This document shows positions 53,646 through 64,000 of a DNA stretch of 64,000 nucleotides, piece by piece. Position 1 is the stretch's first letter. Every line of letters starts with the position of its first letter. The notes under the pieces were generated by a model. It was not told the origin of the DNA, did not search any database, and saw only the letters and a program-made list of their open reading frames with translations. Source of the DNA: Phymorhynchus buccinoides (taxonomy: Eukaryota; Mollusca; Gastropoda; Neogastropoda; Raphitomidae); NCBI GenBank assembly GCA_017654935.2, contig CM065699.1, forward strand, positions 15,394,821-15,458,820. The letters run 5' to 3'. Both the position numbers and the translations under genes were made by a program.

Positions 53646-56600
53646 TCATCTTGTTGTCTCCTCCTCCTCCTCTTCTTCCTCCTCAGTCCCGCGCTGGGTC
53701 ACGGAGTTGTAGTGCTCCCCCAGACCCAGGGCGTGACGGTGATAGCTGCATAAACAATCGGCATGCAGTGAATAGTCACTGTACAGCTGGATGCAATCTA
53801 CAGAACATTAGCTATTCTTCTTTCATTTCCAGGCCATGGCCATATTAATGGTAAGATACGTACGCAGGGGTGAACGTTATAACTTTTTTTCTCACTTGCC
53901 CAACACAAAAATGAACTTGCCCGGCCAGAAAATGAACTTGCTCATTTTCACACTAAAAATGAACAAAACGTGAAAAATGCTGATGCAACTTGTCTAGTCT
54001 ATCAAAAAACAACTACAATCATAATCCACCACAGTTCACTTCAATCAAGAACAGACAGGTCATTCATAGCTGTGAGATAATTTGCAGTATTGGCCTGTAT
54101 ATGTAGGGTTTTACAGCAACAACAAAACAAACACACAGCAAAAACAACAACATACAGTATTTACACGGCGCTGAATCTTGATAGAAATAAAATCAAAGCG
54201 CACACACACATTATGCATGTGTGCGTGCGTGTGTGTGTGTGTGTGAGAAAGTAAGAGAACGTTGCGTGCAATCATCATGTTTATTTCACTTTCTAATGAT
54301 TCATTATTTGTTTGCCTTTAATGTTCTTGTTATCAATGTAAAGCGCACTGAGCTCATGTGAGAAACAGCGCTACATAAATTCCCATTATTATTATTATAG
54401 TATTCATAACGCATTCAAACAAATATGCAATACAAAGCGAACACACGTATGACATAAACAGTATACAGCAGAAACAGACCTAAAGGCAAGAGAGAGAAGA
54501 GAACACTTGCACCACTATGGAAAGAGACGCTGCTGTCCATCGAAGCAACTCATTTTCGAGAGAATAACTTACACCAGGATGAGAGGAGGTGCGTCATAGT
54601 CTTCCCCCACGGTCACCTTGGGTCCCTCTGCCTGCACTACCTCTATAGGCGATGATAGCGCTTCTGACAAAGCACGCAGCTGGAAAAAAACACCACCACC
54701 ACAACACAAATTGTTCTTATTTCATTAAAATAAAGTAAGCCCATGGAATGATAATACAGTGGAACCTCCCTTATAAGACACCCCCCTCCCCTTATAAGAC
54801 TCACTCCCACTTAATTAAGACCTATTTTTCACTTGATGTAAGCTAATGTGATGTTTTTAATTCTAGACGTGTCATGTTTTTACTTGCTAAGTTTTTGATT
54901 GATTAATGTTTTTTAACAAAAGTATTTTAACTAAAAAACTTTGATTTTGTTTTTACCTTGTGTTTTTATCCCTTTTTAATACGTGGTAAGATTTAACGTG
55001 GTGACAGCCCTGACATGGCCTTAGTTGTCGACGGGGCTATAATTTTAATCTTAATCTTAAAGACCTACTTCTCTGAGACACTGTCCTTCTTTGTATTGCA
55101 ATTACCTCCCTTATACAACTCCCTCCCACTTAAGACCTTATTTTGGATGATTTTTCAAGGTCATAAAAAGGAGGGTCCAGTGTATTATAAACGAGTCTGT
55201 GCATACATCCTCAGTTTGAAAGGTCACATCATACTTTTTCTTTCATTCTTTTCTACAATGGACAATAGTATTTGACAAATCTTTTACTTCAACATGAAAA
55301 GTGATAAAACTAAGGCTCTCAAGAACCTACACAAGTCGCAAAGTATATATTTGAGAAAAAGCTACAAAATATTTGTACATGCCAAAATATCAAATTTCTG
55401 TTTAGGGCATATCTGGATGGATTTTACCAAGTTCCAACCAATGAATCAAATATTTCAATGATTTCTGTGTTTATTTTTGTTAACCAAATCAATAGAAACA
55501 AAGAGCTCAACCCCTCTCTTCTATGTTAGATTTAAGGGAACGATGTACAGGGAAACCCATTTAGTACGAGTACGGTTTAAACGAGAGCCCGTGTTTAACG
55601 AGTGGTTTCAAAATTCCCGACCACAAGCCTTCTTTTTCCTTGTTAAATAATTCTGCATACAACGAGCTCGCTACAACGAGCAACTTGCATATAACGTACA
55701 ATTTATTGACTCCCAAAGTCAAGCTTTTATGCAAAAGCTACGCGGTTAGAACGAGAACGCACTTACAACCACACCGCCATCCCAAAGTCAAGCTTTCTTG
55801 CACAACTACCTGGCTAGAACGAGAACACACTGACAACAGCATCGCCATCTTGACTGACCCCTCGATATGTAAGCGGCATTCTGATTGGCCGATATAACAA
55901 CTTGGGTGTCTGCAGCGCAAGCAGACGACACTGGACTCACTCTTTGCGCACTGATCTTGTGACTTCCGGGAAATTTTAACTTTCTCTTAAAGCGCGTGTG
56001 TGGATTTTATGTTTTTGATGTTATCGTGTGTTAATAAACTGTTTTAAAGTGTTTGTAATCGGCATTAAAAACCCTATGGATACAAGATACTGGGCTTACA
56101 ACCATGCTTTGTTGGGTAAGTGTGTTGTTTCCGTTTTTCTGTCTTTTTCACACTTTACCAGCACGCACATCACAGTAGATGTGAGGAGCGATTGATAGGT
56201 TCGTCAGGGTTGCCAAAATCGATAAAATGGTTTGAACAAGCAATGCTTACAACGAGTAAATTGGCCCTCTCCCCTGGAATTCGTACTAAACGGGTTTCAC
56301 TGTATCTTGATTGTCAAACTTCAAATGGCTTTAACCCTTTCACCGCCAGGTAGTTTCTTAGAAGAGAAATTATGAAAAGATAATAACGGTGTCCAAATTG
56401 ATAGAAACATGACCGCTTACCTCCAGGTGTCCTCCCCAGGCTGGAGTGGACACAAGCTCCTCGCAGTACTCCTCAAACTTCTCTGTACACAACACACACA
56501 CGTTATTAACGGTGTACATGCTTAAATTGATCAATAATTAAGTAAACTATACTGTGATGTCAGTGTTTTAAATCGTAAATCAGCACGTCATTTTTGTAAA

Positions 56601-57123
56601 TCTTATGTGTGGATTATACATTCCCGTCTAAGAATAGTTTCATGTTGTATGTATGTATGTATGTACGTATGTATGCATGCGTACATTCCGTTCTGAGACC
56701 CATGCACACACATCAAGGTAAAATCTAGAAGTGGGAAATGTATAAGAGTGTTTACAACTCATCCGAAATTCCCCTCAACTTTGACGTTTTTTCCGACGTC
56801 AAAGTTCTGTAGGTAATTTGTGCGTCATCTGTGAACCCAGACTTAGTCATTCAGTGAAAAAGCCTTACGGCGAAACGTTCCTAAAAATAAAAAGGTCAGA
56901 GAAGAGATGCAGTGGGTTGTTTTTATAATATAATCTATGTATGCATGTATGTATGGATGGATGGATTTGGGTGAATGATTATGCGTATGTGCATGCAAGA
57001 GTACACATGTATGAATGCTTTCATGTGTGCGTGATAATTATCGCAAAGTGTTGATATTTTACTATTGTCTTAGTTTGTAATTTTATTGTTGCACGAAGCA
57101 TTTCCTTCTGGGGACAATAAACA

Positions 57124-57158
<35 letters not shown>

Positions 57159-60100
57159 AACAACCCTAATAAAGGGAGGTGGGAGTGGGAGGGAGTGGGA
57201 GGGGCCAATCTTGGGACATTAGAGAAGTTTGAAGAGTTTGTTCTTGTTTGTGTTTTTCATACAAAACTATCACACAGTCACACACAGACAAACAAACACA
57301 CACAACAACATACAGTATTTATATGGCGCTGAATCTTGATAGAAATCAAATCAAAGCGCACACACACGTTAGCATTCATAACGCATTCAAACAAACATGC
57401 AATACAAAGCGAACACACACGTATGACATAAATGGTATACAGCAGAAACAGACCTTAAGGCAAGAGGGAGAAGAGAAAGAGAGTGGAGCCTCATTGACGG
57501 GGGGAAATTTTGAGGAAAATACACACACACATTTTCAAGCTTAATGAATCCTTCGATCTTCCTTAGAAAACGGAGGATAAAATTACAACATTACATTACC
57601 ATCACATTTATCGAAAGAAAGGACAAAGGCCCATGTAACCAACAACAGAAACTAGAAAGCACTGACACAGTGGAAACTACCACAGAGACAAATCCAGCCA
57701 CTCTCAAACAATCAAATCTACAAGAAAATAAAGAACACAAATGCCCATATTTTAGTTTGCAGCGAATTTTCAAGCATCTTACACACTTTTCTTCAGGCCC
57801 TATTGTGACACAAAAATCAATTCTAATGTCATCAAATCTTGCAAGAATTCAAATCCATTTACAGACTGCTTCAGCAAGTCTTGTATTTGTGAAGGCCCAG
57901 GGTTTGAAGGGAAATAATACTAAAGCACAGTGAAATCTAATTCTAGATGGAACATTACACCTAAATTTGCCTCAAAATTTCATCAAGATCTTTGCATAAC
58001 CTTATAAGATTGTTGACAGACCGACAGACCAAAATGAAAAGGAGAAAAACATAACCTCTTTGGTTGGCAGAGCCCATGAAAGTTTAACTCTTCATATATT
58101 TTTTTTATAACGTTCTTGGTTGTCTGTTATGCATCTCAACCGACAAGAGAGTGTGTGCGTGTGCGTGTGCGTGTGCGTGTGCAACTATTTATTCAAGTGT
58201 GCATGTGTTGCTTTAAGGGGAAAAATCACTGACATGAGCTGTGAAAATGGAAAAACACATGGCAGGGTACTTGGCAGTGAATGTCTTTGCATTTGGTGGG
58301 AGTGAAGTGTGATGTACTGGGCGAATACATGCTGCTAGAAGAGTTAAGAAACAATGAAATCCTACCAGGGGTGAAAGGGTCCCCTGTCTCGGGGTGGGTC
58401 AGGAAGGGCAGGTAGTCATCTGACTTGGATCGCATCACCGTCGCCGTCTTCTGCCGCAAACTTTCGTTGCTCTCCTGTCGGGGTACACAAAGGGAGAAAG
58501 GTGGCAGAGTGGTTAAGACGTTCGCCTGCCAAATGTAATGCGTGACTTCAACAAGACTGACCACGGGTTCGAATCCCGGCCTCGCCCTTTCTTTCTAAAT
58601 CGACAGGAAAATCGAACTGAATGTCCAGTCCTTCGGATGGGGACTTAAAGCTAGTCTCACCTGCGCGCTTTACACACGTAAAAATCCCACGGCAGTTGAA
58701 AGTCGGTAAGAGCAGGGAGAAATCCAGCTGCCTGGTATGGCCAAATTGATAGCTAAGTTTCCCAAGTCTGCCCCCCCCCCCACACACACATACACCCCAC
58801 CAAAATTTAAAAAATGGGTCGGCGCTGCGCTTGCGTTGATGCACTCTCCAAGGGAGAGCAGCCCAAATTTCAGAGAGATACGTCTCCGTGACTGGAATAT
58901 ATACCAAAGACCTAATTTTACAACATTTAACCCTTTGTGCTCTGGCTGTTTCACCTGCAGACTGCACTCCCACCCTGCAGATTCTGAGAGACAGAGAGAG
59001 CATCAAAGTTGACTAAAAACAACTGGTAAAGGTAAAGATGCCCCCCCCCCCCTCCCCCCCCCCCCTCCCCCCCCCCCCTCCCCCCCCCCCCCCCCCTACA
59101 TTTATCAGCTCTCCCCACATTTTCACACCTGCCTTTCTTACCAAACATTAAGCTGTATCTTATCAACTTTTTGAGCTAATTATCTTTGTTGAATAATTAA
59201 TCGCAGTCATGATAAAGGCCATTATCTAATAGGACCCCCCCCCCCCCCCCCCCCTATGTAGTGCAGTACACACAACCTCAGGATGAACTTGGGTCTGTAT
59301 TGTTGTGGCAACTACTTTCACTTTGCTAGGCGAATCGGTGCCATAAATAACTTTGGTAAAAAGGGAGTTAATTACGAGAAGTTCCTTCCTCTTATTCATT
59401 TCATTAGCAGACCAATGATTTTAATATGGAATTAATTGAATTATAGCCTAAAACACACGAAATGCAGAAAAACATACCTGGATGCTTCGCTGGCTGAGCT
59501 GATGCTTCAAGGCATTGTACATGCTGAAATAAGAAAGTAGAACAAAAGTAGGCACTAGAAAGCATTGATATAGTGTAAACTCTGTGAGAGACTATTTCTC
59601 ATCTTCTTATCATAATATTGCATATTATGGCAACAAAGTTTTCTATTTGTGGTAGGACATTTTATAATTTTATAATGAAGGGCCTTCGTCCTTTGACAGT
59701 AAACATAACCGTCAAAATTTTTGTAAATAAATATAACAAATATTTGTATATACCAATTTGAAAATATCTAAGGGCCAACATTGGCTTTTAATAATAAAAT
59801 AAAATTTTGAATTTTAAACATGTAGCCCTTAAATTTTAATCACTGGGAAGGTTTCAATCTGGGCCAGACGAAATACAAGAATTTGACCTACAAACTTTAT
59901 ACCATTATATTCCTCTTAACAAATTAATGACAATGAATTTCGATTCCAAATCTTCTCAAAGAATATTTTTAACTTGCTAATTATAGAATGCCCCCCCCCC
60001 CCCCCCAATCTTCATTTTATATGTCGTCTACGTTTTGTCCACGTTTGTTTTGTAAATGTTTGTCCTTATTTACACATCTAACCTATAAACATGTGATTCC

Positions 60101-61100
60101 ATATCGATGGCTTGGAGTCAAAACGGACTATCTTTAGAATCTATCTGATAGTCCATTGACATATTATTGAACTTATTACGAAAACTAATAACTTGTATAA
60201 AAAAAAAAGACTGCTGAAATATAAAAAGCAAACCCCCCTTTTTATATTTCTGCGGTCATTCTTTGATACAAGTTATTAGTTTTTGTAATAAATCCACTAA
60301 TACGTCAATGGACTATCTAAAGATAGTCCGTTTTGACTCCAAGCCATCGATATGTGCCTTCCCGGGTCGAGAGGACGTTAAACACCATATTCCTCCTCCA
60401 TAATATTGCATATTATGGCAACAAATTTTGTGCGTTTACTATTTGTGGCAGTACCATAGCCGATGAGGTTCAACCGAGGCGTGGTTACCGCTACACCTAT
60501 CTGTATTGTTAAAAAATCGGGACTTTACTGATGTTGCACTGCCTCCGGGCATTGACTCCAGTATTGCTCCCACCATCTTTGTATCTACAAATGTCCCATA
60601 TGTGTCTGTTCCAGACCGAGAGGACGTAAAACACCATTTTTCATTCATTCATTCGCATACTATGGCCTATGTCCCATATGTGCCTTCCCGGGTCGAGAGG
60701 ACGTTAAACAAGAAATTTGATTCCATACTATGGCCTGGGAGCGCAGAAGAAGAAGAAGAAGAATATAACTGACAAAGTAAAAGTAAAATAATTTACAAAA
60801 AAAACAACCTAAACAAATAAACATAACAGATTTACTGAGTACAGCAACAAACCCGCTAATGCATCAGCTATATTTCTTTTCAAAGAACTGTGCCCCTTCC
60901 ATCCGCGTGTGTTTGTGTGCATGCATGTTGTGTGTGCATGTGTGTTGTGTGTGTGTCTGTGTTTAGTGTGTGCATGCGTGCACGCGCGTGTGTGTGTATA
61001 ATATATTTTTGACGTTTATTTATTTACATTGCTTGCTGGTTTATTCATGTAATATTGTAAGCGCTTAGGGCTTTTTTAAGATTAGGCGCTATAAATGCTA

Positions 61101-61133
<33 letters not shown>

Positions 61134-62970
61134 TATCAGCTAAGAAAAGCTTCAATTCATCAATTTACCACAATAGAAAATGTAAAGTGATTTTTAGCGG
61201 TGGTTCAAAAGTGATTATACAGACTGACGAATCATAAAAAAAAGAAGAAAGAGGCAGATATAACTGATTGCAATCACGCAAAACTCCAGTGAAAGGTGAC
61301 GAGGCTTTTAACTCATTTGCATAGCAACGATTTTGAATTATTCATAAAACTCACAAATCATTCCAGCCATACACACAAACAAAACATAACATAAACAAAA
61401 GGTGAAATGAAGGAAAATTACGGGTTTTTACTTCAGGTTTAGACATAAGAGAAGTGGTACATCAGACTTTTTTATACATAGACTTTATATAGAAAAACTC
61501 TCCACACCGATTGGTTGTTACAACAAACCACTTTTTTTCAGAGGCAAAATTGTGGTCTAAGGGAGCGAAGCAAGTTTAGAAGTGACCAAGGTATGGTGTG
61601 CACACAGATTTACTGCCCTTGAAGCAAATGCATCAAATTGACAGCTACCTATTTATTCTGGACATATATGGTTGACTTGAATGAGTTAAAAGATGAAAAT
61701 CGAAACAGACTGAAAATCAGAAAGGACTCACCAGTTTCCATCGGACGGGATCTGTAAACATAAAAAGCAAAACGGGTCAGACTCTCTTTTTTCCAAGAAA
61801 AGGAAAAAGGAAAAAGACACACAAAATGACAAAGAACTCAGAAAGCAAAAAAAGAAATTTGCAGGACAACTCAGTTTCTACACACTGCCATCTACTACAT
61901 ATGTGCAGGCCAATTCTAACGAGCTGAAAGAGCCATTACTGTGAAACAACATCCTACATGTATAACTAAGAGCTAGTCAGGTCAAAATGATCTTTACTGA
62001 GGGTTAACCCTTTCGCCGCCAGCCATTTTTCAGCCAAAAAATACCATTAAACTTACCTGGGTAGATAATGTTTTCTGCAATATTGCGAATTCCTCTTTGA
62101 CATGCATAACATTGAGGCCTATCCTTATTAAGAAAATAGGGTCTTCAGTTAACAGGCCCTGACTTGGTGCGTTTTAGTGACATGGGTGTTGAACAATCGG
62201 GGTGCAAAAATGCGACATTGGCGGTGAAAGGGTTAAAGAATCAGCTGACAAAGCTTTTTTTCCTCTGTCCTGCCCTTCAGTACAGTACAATGTATTAGTA
62301 CAGTCATTAGCCACCGCAAACTCACATTGTGAAATCCTACACATTGTTACATTGCTTTTAGGTTCCAGATATGTAGATATAGGAGAAAAAACACACCAAA
62401 ACACCCCCCCAAAAAAGTCTGAAGAGATTTTGTGACTAGTAAGGGCGTTGAGAGAGAGTTATGAGATGTCATTATAATTTTGTAATTGTAATTGTAAATA
62501 CGGTGATCATTTGCTACCTGATATACTCTGAGTCCTCTCTGCGCCAGCAAAGCCTGTAGTTTCAGGTTTTCTTGGTGTCTCGGTCCCTGCGTGTTCTGTG
62601 ATTGTAATATGAAGAATGACTTGATAATGACGATGATAATGACAATGATAATCATGATCATAATAGTAATCATTTCCTACCTGATATACTTTGAGTCCTC
62701 TCTGCGCTAGCAAAGCCTGTAGTTTCACATTTTCCTGGTGTCTCGGTCCTTGCCTGTTCTGTGATTGTAATATGAAGAATGACGATAATAATGACAATGA
62801 TAATCATGATCATAATAGTAATCATTTCCTACCTGATATACTTTGAGTCCTCTCTGCGCTAGCAAAGCCTGTAGTTTCACATTTTCCTGGTGTCTCGGTC
62901 CCTGCCTGTTCTCTATGGCCGCCTCCTTCAACTTTTCCTCTCTCTCCCGCTCCTTAGTGCTCTTCTTCTC
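53646..62970 (-). CDS. OTUD6B: OTUD6B-type OTU deubiquitinase, N-terminus beyond window
   Basis: Exons (- strand): 62970-62833, 61751-61732, 59523-59478, 58474-58366, 56482-56421, 54679-54573, 53745-53646; phases agree throughout and give 193 residues. The first exon is a charged helix (KKSTKERERE...KEAAIENRQGPRHQEN) ending GLKVYQ. It is followed by the OTU domain: IPSDGNCMYNAL with the catalytic cysteine, DDYLPFLTHPETGDPFTPEK, the conserved VSTPAWGGHLELRALSEAL, SPIEVVQAEGPKV, and the catalytic histidine in GLGEHYNSV. Members cleave ubiquitin from substrates; OTUD6B acts on proteasome assembly and translation factors. The human motif is DGHC, here DGNC, which is usual for OTU enzymes. The protein ends in a run of nine Glu followed by TTR. 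Two further in-phase copies of the last 78 nt of the first exon lie downstream (62681-62758, 62518-62595). Upstream exons are outside the window. Confidence 0.95.
54268..54398 (+). repeat. Short retroelement-like unit with (ATT)n tail
   Basis: GTGCAATCATCATG, then GCCTTTAATGTTCTTGTTAT, AAAGCGCACTGAGCTCATGT, GCGCTACATAAATTCCC and (ATT)n. It is identical in extent to the insertion inside the MITE at 44570-44889. Confidence 0.7.
54757..55182 (+). mobile_element. TA-flanked CAGTGGAACC element
   Basis: CAGTGGAACCTCCCTTATAA at the left and TCAAGGTCAT...GGGTCCAGTG at the right. Tigger/pogo-like termini without transposase. OTUD6B intron. Confidence 0.65.
55548..56302 (+). mobile_element. TA-flanked Tigger/pogo-like element, 755 bp
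   Basis: Termini CAGGGAAACCCATTTAGTAC and GTACTAAACGGGTTTCACTG are inverted repeats flanked by TA (55546-55547 and 56303-56304). No intact transposase frame. OTUD6B intron. Confidence 0.75.
57115..57160. repeat. (GATT)n microsatellite
   Basis: About ten GATT units following AATAAACATATT; probably a retroelement tail. OTUD6B intron. Confidence 0.8.
58497..58917 (+). mobile_element. tRNA-headed SINE, family B, abutting an OTUD6B acceptor
   Basis: The head GGCAGAGTGGTTAAGACG, B box GGGTTCGAATCCC, body AGTCCTTCGGATGGGGACTT and AAAAATCCCACGGCAG, and the tail CAGCCCAAATTTCAGAG match 43224-43626. It starts 23 bp from the boundary of OTUD6B exon 58366-58474, on the intron side of the acceptor. Confidence 0.85.
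59024..59270. repeat. Diverged relative of the 45569 inverted repeat, with poly-C
   Basis: TGGTAAAGGTAAAGATGCC, TTTCTTACCAAACATTAAGC and TATGTAGTGCAGTACACACA follow the order of 45569-45800. A 57-bp tract of C with scattered T fills 59041-59097. Confidence 0.6.
60100..60354. mobile_element. Foldback element, about 115-bp arms
   Basis: CATATCGATGGCTTGGAGTC at the left pairs with the right end, and the arms share CAAAACGGACTATCTTTAGA and ACTAATAACTTGTAT. The left arm carries a few extra bases. OTUD6B intron. Confidence 0.82.
60500..60645 (+). repeat. Dispersed repeat J
   Basis: TTGCACTGCCTCCGGGCATT and TATGTGTCTGTTCCAGACCG, as at 3830-4160. OTUD6B intron. Confidence 0.65.
61312..61685 (+). 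mobile_element. TTAA-flanked AACTCATT-type MITE, copy 2
   Basis: TTAA at 61308-61311 and 61686-61689 bounds termini CTCATTTGC and TTGAATGAG. It matches 22316-22697. It lies 46 bp from the donor of the OTUD6B microexon. Confidence 0.75.
61732..61751 (-). CDS. OTUD6B: OTUD6B 20-nt microexon
   Basis: The exon reads ATCCCGTCCGATGGAAACTG between TTTACAG and GTGAGT. It encodes IPSDGN and the first two bases of the catalytic cysteine codon, completed by the C that opens exon 59523-59478 about 2.2 kb away. The reading frame is preserved on both sides, and no other exon supplies the conserved SDGxC motif. Confidence 0.88.
62008..62232 (-). mobile_element. TTAA-flanked MITE
   Basis: CCCTTTCGCCGCCAGCC to GGCGGTGAAAGGG, with TTAA at 62004-62007 and 62233-62236. 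OTUD6B intron. Confidence 0.85.
62518..62595 (-). CDS. OTUD6B: OTUD6B duplicated exon, copy 1 (optional)
   Basis: This 78-nt, phase 0-0 exon has its own CACAG acceptor and GTAGCA donor. It encodes 26 residues starting NTQGPRHQENLKLQALLAQR and ending VYQ. It differs from copies 2 and 3 by a few substitutions (T/R, L/V, R/K). Whether it is spliced in cannot be told from DNA. Confidence 0.6.
62681..62758 (-). CDS. OTUD6B: OTUD6B duplicated exon, copy 2 (optional)
   Basis: A 78-nt, phase 0-0 exon with a CACAG acceptor and GTAGGA donor. It encodes NRQGPRHQENVKLQALLAQR and on to VYQ, the same residues as the end of exon 62833-62970. It is separated from that exon by only 74 nt and from copy 1 by 85 nt. 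Confidence 0.6.
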
Positions 62971-63281
62971 CTGACAACAACAGTATTACATAATAATAAT
63001 AATAATAATAATGAGTTCTTTAGGTGAAATTATGGTCCTTCACCCTTGACACCATGGGATGTTGCATTTGGAGTCAGTTTCTTAGCGACATATCTGAGAG
63101 TGAGACACGGTGCCTTGACAAATTCCTGTGTTTTGATTCCTGCTTTTGTTTTGTTCTTTTGCACTGAGCTGGGAGTATGGTTCATATAGCTGTTTGCCAT
63201 CTTGCTAAATGGTTGAAATACATGTTGTTACTTTTCACCCTTTCCCCATAGCAACACAGTCATAAGCAAATGATGATAGTA

Positions 63282-63441
63282 CAGTGGAACCTCCCAAATA
63301 AGACCTTCAAAAATCATCCAAAATGAGGTCTTATAAGGGAGGTAATTTTAATACTTACAAAGAAGGGCAATGTCTCAGAGAAGTAGGTCTTATACGGGAG
63401 GGAGTCTTATAATGGGAGGTCTTATAAGGGAGGTTCCACTG
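63282..63441. mobile_element. TA-flanked CAGTGGAACC MITE, complete
   Basis: CAGTGGAACCTCCCAAATAA at the left pairs with the right end GGGAGGTTCCACTG. TA at 63280-63281 and 63442-63443. The 160-bp element folds back almost entirely; Tigger/pogo-type termini. Confidence 0.82.
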
Positions 63442-63764
63442 TACTAGTGTATGACTGTTGTCTTGTGGAAATAGTGAAAAATAACAATCTGTATGTTGAG
63501 CATAAGTGAATAAATGAACACATTTTTAGCACTTCAATTTTCAAATCACATGGGCCAATTTAAGCTCTGTAAAACAATGTTCACACAGGCATGAAAGCAA
63601 TGCAAACAACACAAACACACACATCTGGACAAAAAGAGAAGAAGATGATGATATCAATGCATGAAACAGTGTTAGATGTATGAACAATGTAGATGATTCA
63701 TGCGACAGTTTGCATTTCAAGTCTGACTTTGCAAATTATAACTTTTACAACAAATAACACATAC

Positions 63765-64000
63765 CACACACACACAAAGTGACAAACACAAACACACATG
63801 CAGGCATGCACACACGCATGCACACACACACATGCACACACAAAGTGACACAAAAACACACAGTGACATACACACACACATGCATGATGCATGTACACAT
63901 TCACATACGCAGGCACACACACACATTCACACACACACAAACACATGCGCATTCACGCGCACACACACACACACACATGCACGCACATGCACACACACAC
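63765..64000. repeat. CA-rich microsatellite region
   Basis: Interrupted CA and CACG runs to the right edge; Cys/Val frames across it are artefacts. Confidence 0.85.

Larger units (their letters stand above)
62971..64000. other. OTUD6B intron or upstream region; repeats only
   Basis: It contains a short (AAT)n tract near 62990, a TA-flanked MITE (63282-63441) and CA-rich DNA from about 63765 to the window end. No further OTUD6B exon is recognisable; the N-terminal coding exons must lie beyond 64000. Confidence 0.6.

Noticed and set aside
57150..57933. Open frames of 60-129 residues on the + strand
   Set aside because: No recognisable domain, and they lie antisense within an OTUD6B intron with simple repeats; no splice-supported exon was found.

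Overview
This is a eukaryotic (metazoan) genomic window: genes are split by GT-AG introns of 0.07 to 5 kb, and most of the DNA is interspersed repeats and very long simple repeats. Protein similarity, the dense (CA)n/(GT)n, (GA)n and poly-C tracts, tRNA-headed SINEs and many small DNA transposons fit a marine mollusc, probably a gastropod. That assignment is inference; the sequence alone does not fix the species.

Four protein-coding genes can be rebuilt exon by exon. (1) Positions 3208-10502, + strand: a complete three-exon gene for a 100-residue, cysteine-rich, single-pass membrane protein of the WBP1/VOPP1/CYYR1-like kind. (2) 13805-32718, - strand: METTL17, the mitochondrial Fe-S methyltransferase-like factor needed for small-ribosomal-subunit assembly (14 well-supported exons plus a probable first exon). 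(3) 32928-48844, + strand: MVD, diphosphomevalonate decarboxylase, complete in 12 exons and 397 residues. (4) 53646 to beyond 62970, - strand: the C-terminal two thirds of an OTUD6B-type OTU deubiquitinase, whose N-terminal exons lie past the right edge.

METTL17 and MVD are head to head with only about 209 bp between start codons, suggesting a shared bidirectional promoter. The small membrane-protein gene and METTL17 converge on 10.5-13.8 kb, and MVD and OTUD6B converge on 48.8-53.6 kb. Both convergent gaps hold only repeats as far as I can see.

Introns and gaps carry a 5'-truncated L1/Tx1-type LINE (5.0-7.7 kb), two CR1-like LINE fragments plus a nested third, a zinc-finger-encoding DNA transposon remnant with a 5-bp target duplication (29.8-30.3 kb), several MITE families (TTAA-flanked, TA-flanked Tigger-like, 5-bp-TSD), two tRNA-headed SINE families sharing one 3' tail, two copies of a repeat that begins with the 5' end of U2 snRNA, several long inverted repeats, and minisatellites.

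I found no prokaryotic-type system, CRISPR array or obvious gene cluster. The most unusual points are a triplicated symmetric exon in OTUD6B, a 20-nt microexon that splits the catalytic-cysteine codon of the same gene, a SINE that appears to supply the branch point of another OTUD6B exon, the U2-headed repeat, and inverted repeats flanking the last exon of the small membrane-protein gene.
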